In this document: one piece after another, positions 1 to 6,628 of the stretch | How the letters are laid out: every line of letters starts with the position of its first letter | Position numbering within the stretch: the first letter of the stretch is position 1 | NCBI GenBank assembly: GCA_020860805.1 | Contig: JAJBTP010000391.1 | Coordinates: forward strand, 1 to 6,628 | Direction: 5' to 3' | Source: Tannerellaceae bacterium | Lineage (GTDB): Bacteria; Bacteroidota; Bacteroidia; Bacteroidales; Tannerellaceae | Length of the DNA: 6,628 nucleotides | Notes under the pieces: generated by a model | Told to the model about the DNA's origin: nothing | Database searches by the model: none | Seen by the model: only the letters and a program-made list of their open reading frames with translations | Translations under genes and position numbers: made by a program

Positions 1-110
1 AATTTTAAATTGGCAGCCCAGCTATCTTTCCTTATTTTTACCCTATAAAAAACCCAAAAAGATACAAGGGGTCCTAAAAAAGTACATATAAAACTTAACA
101 TAACAGGTAT

Positions 111-470
111 ATGAAGAGCCGGATAGAACTGAAAGATATGAATTTTTATGCTTACCACGGTGTTTTCCCACAGGAGACACTGGTAGGAAATCATTTTGTT
201 GTAAATCTGAATCTTACAGCTCCCCTTGAAAAAGCGGTAGAAAGTGATGAATTGGATGATACACTTAATTATGCGGAAATCTACCGGACTGTACAGCAGG
301 AAATGGAAACTCCTTCCCGGCTTCTGGAACATGTAGGAGGACGTATCCTGAAAAGCCTCAAAACCCGTTTCCCTATGCTTACCAAAGCTGAAGTAAAAAT
401 AACAAAACTAAATCCACCTTTTGGAGGGGACTTACACAGTGCTTCCATTATTCTTACGGAAAAATGGTAA
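111..470 (+). CDS. folB: Dihydroneopterin aldolase (FolB)
   Basis: Cytosolic enzyme of tetrahydrofolate synthesis. It cleaves 7,8-dihydroneopterin to 6-hydroxymethyl-7,8-dihydropterin and glycolaldehyde. The 119-residue length is normal for the family, which forms ring-shaped oligomers. Visible family motifs are FYAYHGVFPQE (residues 12-22), LNYAEIY (52-58), LLEHVGGRI (71-79) and KLNPPFGGD (99-107). Glu22, Tyr54 and Lys99 fall where the well-studied FolB enzymes have their substrate-binding Glu, active-site Tyr and catalytic Lys. The ATG at 111 follows an A/T-rich leader without a Shine-Dalgarno sequence, usual in Bacteroidetes, and puts the first motif at the expected distance from the N-terminus. 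No other folate gene lies in the window, and the 118-base gap downstream suggests it is transcribed separately from the hydrogenase. The fold is shared with FolX-type epimerases, but the sequence reads as a standard FolB. Confidence 0.93.
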   Translation: MKSRIELKDMNFYAYHGVFPQETLVGNHFVVNLNLTAPLEKAVESDELDDTLNYAEIYRTVQQEMETPSRLLEHVGGRILKSLKTRFPMLTKAEVKITKLNPPFGGDLHSASIILTEKW

Positions 471-510
471 CTGAAAAAATAACCGGATTTATTTGTGTTT
501 TTCATCGTCG

Positions 511-537
511 ATTATCAACCGCCAATTATCAATTATC
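511..537 (+). repeat. Short ATTATC repeats upstream of the hydrogenase
   Basis: ATTATC occurs three times in 27 bases: at 511-516, 525-530 and 532-537. The last two lie inside a perfect tandem of the heptamer AATTATC (524-537). The first two copies are both followed by AA, giving ATTATCAA. The repeats sit just upstream of a possible -7 element. They could be operator half-sites or only the low-complexity A/T sequence common between Bacteroidetes genes; nothing here decides between these. Confidence 0.4.
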
Positions 538-538
538 T

Positions 539-546
539 TATATTTG
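539..546 (+). promoter_or_regulatory. Possible Bacteroidetes -7 promoter element
   Basis: TATATTTG matches the Bacteroidetes primary sigma factor -7 consensus TAnnTTTG exactly. It lies 42 bases before the hydrogenase ATG in the only sizeable gap ahead of the four-gene run, where a promoter is expected. I see no TTTG or TTG -33 element at the usual distance upstream; the nearest TTTG (492-495) is too far. An 8-mer with two free positions in A/T-rich DNA can occur by chance, so this is tentative. Confidence 0.35.
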
Positions 547-588
547 TAGCCAGGAAACAACCAATAAACATACAATAAGAAAAATCAC

Positions 589-2025
589 ATGGCCTTTACA
601 AACAATGTAATGATCGTTCGCCACGGATTACTGGCTAAATTGATCAAATTGTGGAAGGAAAACCGCCTGACGGAAGAAATAGATCGCCTTCCTATCGAAT
701 TAAGTCCCCGCAAATCAAAAGTTATCGGACGATGTTGTATACATAAAGAACGAGCCGTATGGAAATATAAAACATTTCCGCTACTGGGCTTTGATATGCA
801 GGATGAAAAAGACGAGTTAGATCCACTTTCTACCTACGCCAGAGAGGCTTTAACCCGCACAGAAAACCCGAAAGAAAACATTCTATGCGTTATTGATGAA
901 GCCTGTTCATCCTGTGTACAGGCCAATTACGAAATAACTAATTTATGCCGGGGATGTGTAGCACGTACCTGCCATATGAATTGTCCCAAAGATTCAATTA
1001 GTTTTACCAAAGAGGGAAAAGCCAGAATTAATCATAAGACCTGTATAAACTGCGGTATCTGCCATCAGAATTGCCCATACCATGCTATCGTCTACATACC
1101 CATTCCCTGTGAAGAGGTATGCCCGGTAAAAGCCATTACCAAAGACGAATACGGAGTGGAACAAATTGATGAAACAAAATGTATTTATTGCGGTAAATGT
1201 ATTAATGCGCGTCCTTTCGGAGCCATTTTTGAGATTTCACAGGTTTTTGATGTACTTCAATCCATCCGCAGAGGAGAAGAAGTGGTGGCCATTGTTGTCC
1301 CCTCTATCCTCGGACAATTCAGTGCCCCTGTTGAAAATGTATACGGCGCCATTAAAGCCATCGGATTTACAGATGTAGTAGAAGTAGCTCAGGGAGCAAT
1401 GATTACAACCAGCCATGAAGCGGAAGAACTGAAAGAGAAACTCAGCGAAGGGCAACCATTTATGACCACCAGCTGTTGTCCTTCCTATACACAACTGGCA
1501 GAAAAGCACATTCCGGATATAAAGAAATATATTTCTACTACCGGTTCTCCCATGTATTATACTGCACGGATTGTACGGGAAACCCGGCCGGATGCTAAAA
1601 TTGTATTTGTAGGACCTTGTGTAGCTAAACGGAAAGAGGTTAAGTTAGACCCGGCAGTAGATTATACTATGACTTTTGAAGAAATCGGTTCTTTATTAAC
1701 CGGCCTGGAAATAAAGCTGGAAGAGGTTCAACCTTATCCTATGCCGTTTAAATCAAACCGGGAAGCACATGGTTTTGCACAGGCGGGAGGTGTTGTCAAT
1801 GCAGTAAAAGTATTTCTGGACGGAGAGCAGGTGAATGCTGTTCAGGTATCCAACCTGACTAAGAAGAATGTTTCTTTGTTGCGAGCATATGGTAAAACCG
1901 GTAAAGCACCTGCACAGTTTATAGAAGTAATGGCTTGTGAAGGAGGTTGTGTAACAGGTCCTTGTGTGCATGGAGATAAAGTAACCGGACAAAAACAGTT
2001 AATTAAGCAGTTGACAAAAATATAA
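589..2025 (+). CDS. Monomeric [FeFe] hydrogenase, group B-like
   Basis: Predicted cytosolic [FeFe] hydrogenase (478 aa) that oxidises H2 or reduces protons, with ferredoxin as likely partner. An N-terminal segment carries Cys49-Cys50 and CSSC (106-109). A ferredoxin-like region follows: CRGCVARTCHMNCP (120-133), CINCGICHQNCP (152-163), CEEVCP (174-179) and CIYCGKCINARP (198-209). The catalytic H domain has motif P1 TSCCPSY (294-300), P2 VGPCVAKRKE (341-350) and P3 EVMACEGGCVTGPC (446-459). Expected H-cluster ligands Cys297, Cys344, Cys450 and Cys454 and the proton-transfer Cys296 are all present. GPC instead of MPC in P2 and the N-terminal Cys-rich segment point to group B rather than classical group A. 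The oddity is Arg208 (CGT at 1210-1212) where a CP cysteine is expected. The maturases HydE, HydF and HydG are not in the window. The gene starts the operon-like run, with the next start 9 bases beyond its stop. A hydrogen-sensing role is possible; no regulatory domain is visible. Confidence 0.9.
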   Translation: MAFTNNVMIVRHGLLAKLIKLWKENRLTEEIDRLPIELSPRKSKVIGRCCIHKERAVWKYKTFPLLGFDMQDEKDELDPLSTYAREALTRTENPKENILCVIDEACSSCVQANYEITNLCRGCVARTCHMNCPKDSISFTKEGKARINHKTCINCGICHQNCPYHAIVYIPIPCEEVCPVKAITKDEYGVEQIDETKCIYCGKCINARPFGAIFEISQVFDVLQSIRRGEEVVAIVVPSILGQFSAPVENVYGAIKAIGFTDVVEVAQGAMITTSHEAEELKEKLSEGQPFMTTSCCPSYTQLAEKHIPDIKKYISTTGSPMYYTARIVRETRPDAKIVFVGPCVAKRKEVKLDPAVDYTMTFEEIGSLLTGLEIKLEEVQPYPMPFKSNREAHGFAQAGGVVNAVKVFLDGEQVNAVQVSNLTKKNVSLLRAYGKTGKAPAQFIEVMACEGGCVTGPCVHGDKVTGQKQLIKQLTKI

Positions 2026-2033
2026 AAGGAGAG
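2024..2033 (+). promoter_or_regulatory. Ribosome binding site of the HAD gene
   Basis: AAAAGGAGAG overlaps the hydrogenase stop codon and ends one base before the ATG at 2035. It is the clearest Shine-Dalgarno sequence among the window's confident genes; the others start behind A-rich leaders. It supports the 2035 start and suggests translation follows closely from the hydrogenase. The gap to ATG is short (3 bases after GGAG). Confidence 0.5.
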
Positions 2034-2034
2034 A

Positions 2035-2724
2035 ATGGATAAAATAAAAGTAATCGGATTTGATGCGGATGATACCCTATGGGTAAATGAAATTTATTTC
2101 AGAGAGACAGAAGAAAAACTATGCCGACTACTTGCTCCCTATAGAGAAGCAGAACAAATTATTCCGGAACTCTATCATACCGAAATGCAGAATATGCATC
2201 TGTATGGTTACGGAATTAAAGCTTTTATTTTATCCGTTCTGGAAACTGCCATCCGTATCAGTGACGGTAAACTACCCGGTACACTGATTCAGGAAATTAT
2301 CCTGATGGGGAAAGAACAACTGTCCCGTCCGGTTGAGTTATTAGATGGCGTGGAAGATACGCTGAATGCACTTTTTGGAAAATACAAGCTGATTGTTGTT
2401 ACCAAAGGTGATTTACTGGATCAGGAAAAAAAATTAAGAGAATCCGGCCTGGAACATCTGTTTCATCATGTTGAAATCATGAGTAATAAGAATGAAGGCA
2501 CTTACCATAAATTACTAAATCACCTGGATATTATACCGGAAGAGTTTCTGATGGTTGGGAATTCCCTGCGTTCTGATATTCTTCCTCCTCTCGCTTTAGG
2601 ATGCCATGCCATTCATGTACCTTATCCTATTATATGGGAACATGAAAAAGTTGACGAACCGGTTATTCATCCGCATTTCCGTACAGTAGATACACTTTGG
2701 GATATTATCTCTCTTTTAAACTAA
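2035..2724 (+). CDS. HAD-superfamily hydrolase (phosphatase-like)
   Basis: Probable cytosolic phosphatase of the haloacid dehalogenase superfamily, 229 aa, a usual size for HAD enzymes with a helical cap inserted after motif I. Motif I is FDADDTLW (9-16), with Asp10 as likely nucleophile and Asp12 as general acid/base. Motif II is VVTKGD (121-126) with Thr123. Lys152 in NKNEGTY is the likely motif III lysine. Motif IV is VGNSLRSD (174-181), with Asp181 among the likely Mg2+ ligands. The helical stretch between about residues 20 and 100 fits a C1 cap. It resembles the broad COG1011 (YjjG/phosphoglycolate phosphatase-like) group, whose substrates cannot be read from sequence. Its place between a hydrogenase and a sugar-acid dehydratase, 9 and 5 bases away, suggests co-transcription and perhaps a phosphorylated sugar or sugar-acid substrate, which is an inference only. 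All core residues are intact. Confidence 0.85.
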   Translation: MDKIKVIGFDADDTLWVNEIYFRETEEKLCRLLAPYREAEQIIPELYHTEMQNMHLYGYGIKAFILSVLETAIRISDGKLPGTLIQEIILMGKEQLSRPVELLDGVEDTLNALFGKYKLIVVTKGDLLDQEKKLRESGLEHLFHHVEIMSNKNEGTYHKLLNHLDIIPEEFLMVGNSLRSDILPPLALGCHAIHVPYPIIWEHEKVDEPVIHPHFRTVDTLWDIISLLN

Positions 2725-2729
2725 ATCAT

Positions 2730-4443
2730 ATGAAAAGCCAGGAATTACGTAAAAAAGCACCCGAACTGGATTCGCTCCGGTTAGGTAGTGGTTGGAAAAC
2801 AGAGGATTTAAGTAAACCGCAAATCATTGTGGAAAGCAGTTACGGGCATAGTCATCCGGGTAGTGCCCATCTAAACCGTTTGGTGGAAGAGGTAGACAAA
2901 GCCGTTTACCAAACCGGAAGTTTTCCTGCAAACTATTACGTAACAGATATCTGCGATGGAGAGGCACAAGGACATGATGGTATGAATTACTCGCTGGTTT
3001 CCCGGGATATTATGGCCGGAATGATTGAAATACATGCAAAGGCGACCCCTTTTGACGGAGGTATATTTATCAGCAGTTGTGACAAGTCAGTACCTGCTCA
3101 CCTCATGGCTATCGCCCGGCTGGACATTTCTTCTATTTTCCTTCCCGGGGGAATTATGAAAGCTGGTCCGGGTTTACTTACACTGGAACAGATAGGTAAA
3201 TACAATGCCCAGTATGAAAGGAAAGAGATTACAGAAGAGCAATTTCTGGAATATAAACGGAATGCGTGTCCGGAATGTAGAGCCTGTTCGTTTCTGGGTA
3301 CGGCTTCCACCATGCAGATTATGACTGAAGCTCTGGGACTGGCTTTACCGGGCACTTCGTTGATACCTGCAAATACTCCTTACCTAAAAGAAGCTGCCCG
3401 GCAGGCAGGCGAGCGAATCACACTGCTGGTAAAAGAGAATCTGATACCCTCCCATATCCTTACCCCGCAAGCCTTTGAAAATGCAATCATGGTACATGCT
3501 GCTATTGCGGGTTCCAGTAATAGTTTGTTACACCTACCGGCCATCGCCCACGAAGCAGGCATAGAACTTTCTCCGGATACATTCGACAGACTTCACCGAC
3601 GGATTCCTTTCCTTCTAAACATTCGTCCCAGTGGTTTCTGGCCGGGCGAATATTATTGGTATGCAGGAGGAACCCCGGCTATTATGGAAGAAATAAAAGA
3701 TTTTCTGCATTTAGACGCACGCACGGTAACTGGAAAAACTCTCGGTGAAAACCTGGAAGTTCTAAAGCAAAACGGATATTATGAACAAGGACATCCATAT
3801 CTGGAGAAGTTACAGGTTTCCCGAGAAGATATTATCCGTCCTATTTCCAATCCTATCCGTAAAGAAGGTGCCATAGCTATTCTGAAAGGAAATCTGGCTC
3901 CTGAAGGAGCAGTCATTAAACATTCGGCGTATCTCCAAAGTTGATGCAGGTAACCCTCAGGGCACGGGTATTTGACTGTGAAGAAGAGGCACTACAGGCC
4001 GTTCTGAAAAAAGAGATAAAACCGGGTGATGCGCTGTTTATCCGGTATGAAGACCCCAAAGGAAGTGGAATGCCGGAAATGTTCTATACGACGGAAGCCA
4101 TTGCATCTGACCCGGAACTGGCAGAATCTATTGCATTGATTACAGACGGTCGTTTCTCCGGAGCAACCCGGGGACCTGCAATTGGACATGTGTCACCCGA
4201 AGCCAGTGAAGGAGGTCCTATTGCACTGGTTGAAAACGGTGACCTTATTCATATAGACATTCCGGCCCGTACTTTATCTGTTACAGGCATAAACGGCATA
4301 GAAAAACACCTCAGGAAATAGATGCGCTGTTAGCAGAAAGACGGCGCCTGTGGGTAAAACCTGCCGGAAAACAAACCAACAGTATATTAACTATTTTCTC
4401 TCGTAATTGTGTGTCTCCTATGAAAGGCGGCTACATGCAATAA
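2730..4443 (+). pseudogene. IlvD/Edd-family dehydratase, two frameshifts
   Basis: The family comprises Fe-S enzymes that dehydrate dihydroxy acids or sugar acids to 2-keto(-3-deoxy) acids. Three segments in three frames align end to end. Segment 1 (2730 to about 3930) has CDGEAQGHDGM (residues 75-85), CDKSVPAHLMA (117-127, family signature 1), CPECRACSFLG (180-190) and TVTGKTLGENL, then stops at TGA 3942-3944. Segment 2 (about 3932-4306) has LRARVFDCEEEA and ALITDGRFSGAT (4133-4168, signature 2), stopping at TAG 4319-4321. Segment 3 (about 4307-4443) reads TPQEIDALLAERRRLW and ends SPMKGGYMQ before TAA. Each junction needs one added base, at about 3930-3934 and in the A-run 4302-4306. Corrected length is 1716 bases, or 571 aa, typical of the family. 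The start is ATG 2730, 5 bases after the HAD stop; an in-frame ATG at 2697 overlaps that gene and adds 11 residues unlike the family. Motifs and the permease next door favour a sugar acid over the branched-chain amino acid substrate of IlvD. It may be a decayed gene or an error-bearing intact one. Confidence 0.85.
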
Positions 4444-4465
4444 TCTTTTAATACCCTGAAAAACC

Positions 4466-5785
4466 ATGTCTATACTTGTTATTGTTATCAGTCTTTTGTT
4501 GTTAGTGCTGTTAGTAACCTGGTTCAAAATCGATGCATTTATTGCTTTTGTATTAGTCTCCATAGGGGCAGCCATAGCCCTGGGTATCCCTCTGCCTGAA
4601 ATCCCTGTGATTATTAATAAAGGTATCGGAAAAATATACGAAAGCATCGCTTTTATTATTATCATGGGAGCCATGTTAGGTAAACTGGTAGCAGAAAGTG
4701 GTGCCGCCGGAAAAATAGCAGGAGTAATGATTCATGCTTTCGGTGAAAAAAGATTACAGTGGGGCATGATGCTGACGGGCTTTATAGTGGGTATCCCTCT
4801 TTTCTATGATATTGGATTTGTATTATTAGTTCCGATTATATTTTCAATTGTGTATACCTACAAACTACCGGCTGTATATATAGGTATGCCTATGTTAGCA
4901 GCCCTCTCTGTTGCACATGGATTTCTGCCTCCTCACCCATCTCCGGTAGCTTTAGTGGGTATCTTCGGCGCTGAAATGGGGAAAACGCTTATATTAGGAT
5001 TATTAGTGGCGATACCTGCTATCGTTGTAGCAGGACCTGTATCCAGCAAAACATTAAAGCATATCCGGACCGGTGAAGTGACACTGTTTGAAAAGAAGGA
5101 AAATACCAATTCCTTTCCAATACCCGGTACATTCAATAGCTTCTTTACTGCTACGATACCGGTCTTTATGTTGATAATCACTACCCTCTTACCTTACATT
5201 TTTCCGAATGTACAGGGAGCAACGGCAGATTTCATTATTTTTCTCAGTTCACCTTCCATTGTTATGTTACTGGCCGTTATGATAGCCACCTATACATTAG
5301 GGCTTCGCCAGGACCGCTTCATGAGACAGATTATGAATATTTACATTACAGCCTGTAAAGACATCGCTATGATTATTCTAATTGTCGGAGGTTCGGGCAT
5401 ATTTAAATTAGTGATGGAAGAGAGTGGTGTAAGCCTGCAACTGGCAGAAGCGATGAAAGAAATTCCCGTTCATCCGCTTCTTTTAGGGTGGTTGATGGCC
5501 AGCCTGATTCGTGCCCTGATTGGTTCGGCTACTGTTACTGCTTTAACAGCTGCCGGGGTAATGCTTCCGTTAACAATTGTAACACAGGTTAATCCCAACT
5601 TAATGACACTGGCTATCGGAGCAGGAAGTCTGATGTTCTCTCATGTAAATGATTCCGGATTTTGGCTCTATAAAGAATATTTTAACCTGAGTATAAAAGA
5701 TACATTCCGTTCCTGGTCAGTCATGCAAATACTCGTTTCAGTAATGGGTATCACCGGAGTAATGATACTAAACCTATTTATTTAA
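4466..5785 (+). CDS. GntP-family gluconate/sugar-acid:H+ symporter
   Basis: Inner-membrane permease of the GntP family (TC 2.A.8), which imports gluconate or related acids with protons. It has 439 aa, the normal length, and is intact. Long hydrophobic stretches run throughout, starting at residues 2-18 and 24-40, consistent with the 10-14 helices of this family; a polar stretch at about 193-222 (KTLKHIRTGE and following) looks like a central cytoplasmic loop. Family motifs are HGFLPPHPSPVA (151-162), GSATVTALTAAG (353-364), SHVNDSGFWLYKEYF (392-406) and TFRSWSVM (413-420). The start at 4466 gives a direct N-terminal membrane helix, as in relatives; no Shine-Dalgarno sequence is seen (CTGAAAAACC before ATG). 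It begins 22 bases after the corrected dehydratase stop, so both probably handle the same compound. The exact substrate (gluconate, or another aldonate, or glycerate-like acid) cannot be read from sequence, so I give no gene symbol. Confidence 0.92.
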   Translation: MSILVIVISLLLLVLLVTWFKIDAFIAFVLVSIGAAIALGIPLPEIPVIINKGIGKIYESIAFIIIMGAMLGKLVAESGAAGKIAGVMIHAFGEKRLQWGMMLTGFIVGIPLFYDIGFVLLVPIIFSIVYTYKLPAVYIGMPMLAALSVAHGFLPPHPSPVALVGIFGAEMGKTLILGLLVAIPAIVVAGPVSSKTLKHIRTGEVTLFEKKENTNSFPIPGTFNSFFTATIPVFMLIITTLLPYIFPNVQGATADFIIFLSSPSIVMLLAVMIATYTLGLRQDRFMRQIMNIYITACKDIAMIILIVGGSGIFKLVMEESGVSLQLAEAMKEIPVHPLLLGWLMASLIRALIGSATVTALTAAGVMLPLTIVTQVNPNLMTLAIGAGSLMFSHVNDSGFWLYKEYFNLSIKDTFRSWSVMQILVSVMGITGVMILNLFI

Positions 5786-5798
5786 AATATAGAGATAA

Positions 5799-5900
5799 AA
5801 CTCCCCCGGAAAAAGTAAAGCACGTTCTAAAAAAGAATAAACACCTAATAAACTCCCTGTGAAAAATGAACATATCTTACTCCTTTTAATAGGGGGAGTT
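5799..5900 (-). terminator. Long-loop inverted repeat, possible aquaporin terminator
   Basis: AACTCCCCC (5799-5807) and GGGGGAGTT (5892-5900) are perfect 9-base inverted repeats between the convergent permease and aquaporin genes. A third partial arm, AACTCCC (5851-5857), could pair with the same GGGAGTT (5894-5900), giving a smaller competing hairpin. On the minus strand, the distal GGGGGAGTT is followed by TTATCTCTATATTTT, so a stop for aquaporin transcripts is plausible. On the plus strand, the arm is followed by AAAAG, so it is not a usual intrinsic terminator for the permease. The 84-base loop is long for an intrinsic terminator, hence the low confidence. Confidence 0.3.
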
Positions 5901-5916
5901 AAAAGCCTGATACGAA

Positions 5917-6579
5917 TTAAATCTCTGTATCTATACCATTCCATACAAATGCAGCAATCCCTGCTCCCAAAAAAGGAGCTATAATAAATAACCATAGCTG
6001 ACTGAGTACCTCGCCACCTTGAAACAATGCCGGTCCTATACTACGGGCAGGATTTACAGATGTACCTGTGATAGGAATACATACAATATGCACCAGAATT
6101 AGTGTTAGCCCAATAACCAGTCCTGCCATTTCTCCAATTCCACCTTTTGATGTTGAGCCTAATACTACTAAGATAAAAATAAAAGTAAAGATGGTCTCTG
6201 CTAAAAAAGCTGGGATAACATCTGTATACCCATTCGCTCCGGTTAAAGTAGTGAATGAATTTCCATCTTTTGTCAACACATATAGAATACCCGAACCAAC
6301 AATGGCGCCCATCGTCTGAAACATCATATACTTACCAGCTTCACTACCGGAAATACGTTTGGAAAGAAACATACCCAACGTAATAGCCGGATTGATATGG
6401 CATCCGGATATTTTTCCAATTGTATAGGCCATAGCCACAACCGATAAACCAAATGCTATAGCTACTCCTAATGTTCCTACTGCTTCAAAAGGTTGAGAGA
6501 CTCCTGCGAAAACTGCACTACCACAGCCCATTAAAACCAGAACCATCGTTCCGATCATTTCTGCTAAATACTTCTTCAT
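5917..6579 (-). CDS. aqpZ: Aquaporin Z-type water channel (MIP family)
   Basis: Inner-membrane channel for rapid water movement across the cytoplasmic membrane, 220 aa, close to the usual AqpZ length. Both half-helix motifs are present: NPA at 63-65 in SGCHINPAITLG and NPA at 176-178 in GTSVNPARSIGPAL. The selectivity-filter residues read Phe43, His164, Thr173 and Arg179. This is the orthodox water-channel set of AqpZ; glycerol facilitators have smaller or other residues at the Phe and His positions. Six hydrophobic segments alternate with short loops, starting with helix 1 at about residues 5-27. The ATG at 6579 begins MKKYLAEMIGT, as expected for the family. The gene is convergent to the permease and separated by 131 bases, so it belongs to a different transcript. 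No Shine-Dalgarno sequence or clear TAnnTTTG element is seen in the 49 bases upstream that the window includes; the promoter may lie outside. Confidence 0.93.
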   Translation of the reverse strand: MKKYLAEMIGTMVLVLMGCGSAVFAGVSQPFEAVGTLGVAIAFGLSVVAMAYTIGKISGCHINPAITLGMFLSKRISGSEAGKYMMFQTMGAIVGSGILYVLTKDGNSFTTLTGANGYTDVIPAFLAETIFTFIFILVVLGSTSKGGIGEMAGLVIGLTLILVHIVCIPITGTSVNPARSIGPALFQGGEVLSQLWLFIIAPFLGAGIAAFVWNGIDTEI

Positions 6580-6628
6580 CTGTTTTTTCGTTTAAGTTAA
6601 TACTAAGATAAAATAGGCGTTTATATTC

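Noticed and set aside
1..110. Upstream region of folB, checked for tRNA, promoter or hairpin
   Set aside because: Only ACCC/GGGT (52-55, 68-71) pairs; no tRNA-like sequence and no TAnnTTTG element.
471..505. Possible terminator after folB, GAAAAAATAA with a T-rich stretch to 501
   Set aside because: Pairing is imperfect and almost all A-T, with no stable GC stem.
2697..2732. Upstream ATG at 2697 as the dehydratase start
   Set aside because: It overlaps the end of the HAD gene and adds 11 residues; MKSQELRKKAPELDSLR from 2730 matches the family's usual N-terminus.
3941..4321. Separate 126-aa gene starting with TTG at 3941
   Set aside because: It is the second part of the frameshifted dehydratase; family similarity (SPKLMQ) continues upstream of the TTG in the same frame, so there is no real start here.
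5778..5873. 31-codon minus-strand ORF with AAAAGGAG 6 bases before its ATG
   Set aside because: The Shine-Dalgarno match is good, but the Phe-rich product resembles nothing I know, its 3' end overlaps the permease gene, and most genes here do not use such a site. Likely chance.
6068..6319. Plus-strand 83-aa ORF inside the aquaporin gene
   Set aside because: It is antisense to a well-supported aquaporin and has no recognisable features.
6580..6628. Promoter for the aquaporin gene
   Set aside because: The minus strand has A/T-rich sequence such as CTATTTTATC but no TAnnTTTG match; the window ends too early to judge.

Overview
The window looks like part of a Bacteroidales-type (Bacteroidetes) chromosome. 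This rests on overall protein character, A/T-rich leaders with few Shine-Dalgarno sites, and a possible TAnnTTTG -7 element. It is an inference from gene style; no rRNA or other marker gene is present. No phage, transposon, CRISPR or RNA gene was seen.

Layout. Positions 1-110 are an A/T-rich leader with nothing I can name. folB (dihydroneopterin aldolase, folate pathway) lies at 111-470. After a 118-base gap with short ATTATC repeats and a possible promoter comes a closely packed same-strand run: a group-B-like [FeFe] hydrogenase (589-2025), a HAD-family phosphatase-like hydrolase (2035-2724), an IlvD/Edd-family dehydratase (2730-4443, broken by two frameshifts), and a GntP-family gluconate/sugar-acid permease (4466-5785). 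Gaps in this run are 9, 5 and 22 bases, so one transcript is likely. A 131-base convergent gap holds a long-range inverted repeat. It is followed on the minus strand by an aquaporin Z-type water channel (5917-6579), and 49 bases of its upstream region close the window.

How the genes may work together. Permease plus dehydratase suggests uptake of a sugar acid (gluconate-, xylonate- or related aldonate) and its dehydration to a 2-keto-3-deoxy acid. The HAD enzyme could dephosphorylate a related sugar phosphate. The hydrogenase could handle fermentation reductant or act as a hydrogen sensor. These links are inferred from order and spacing only.

Most worth checking are two things. First, the dehydratase gene needs two single-base corrections to give one open frame of exactly 572 codons, so it is either a recent pseudogene or carries sequence errors. 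Second, the hydrogenase has Arg208 where the last cysteine of a ferredoxin-type CxxCxxCxxxCP motif is expected. I found no clearly novel system; this is mostly ordinary metabolic sequence with these two anomalies.
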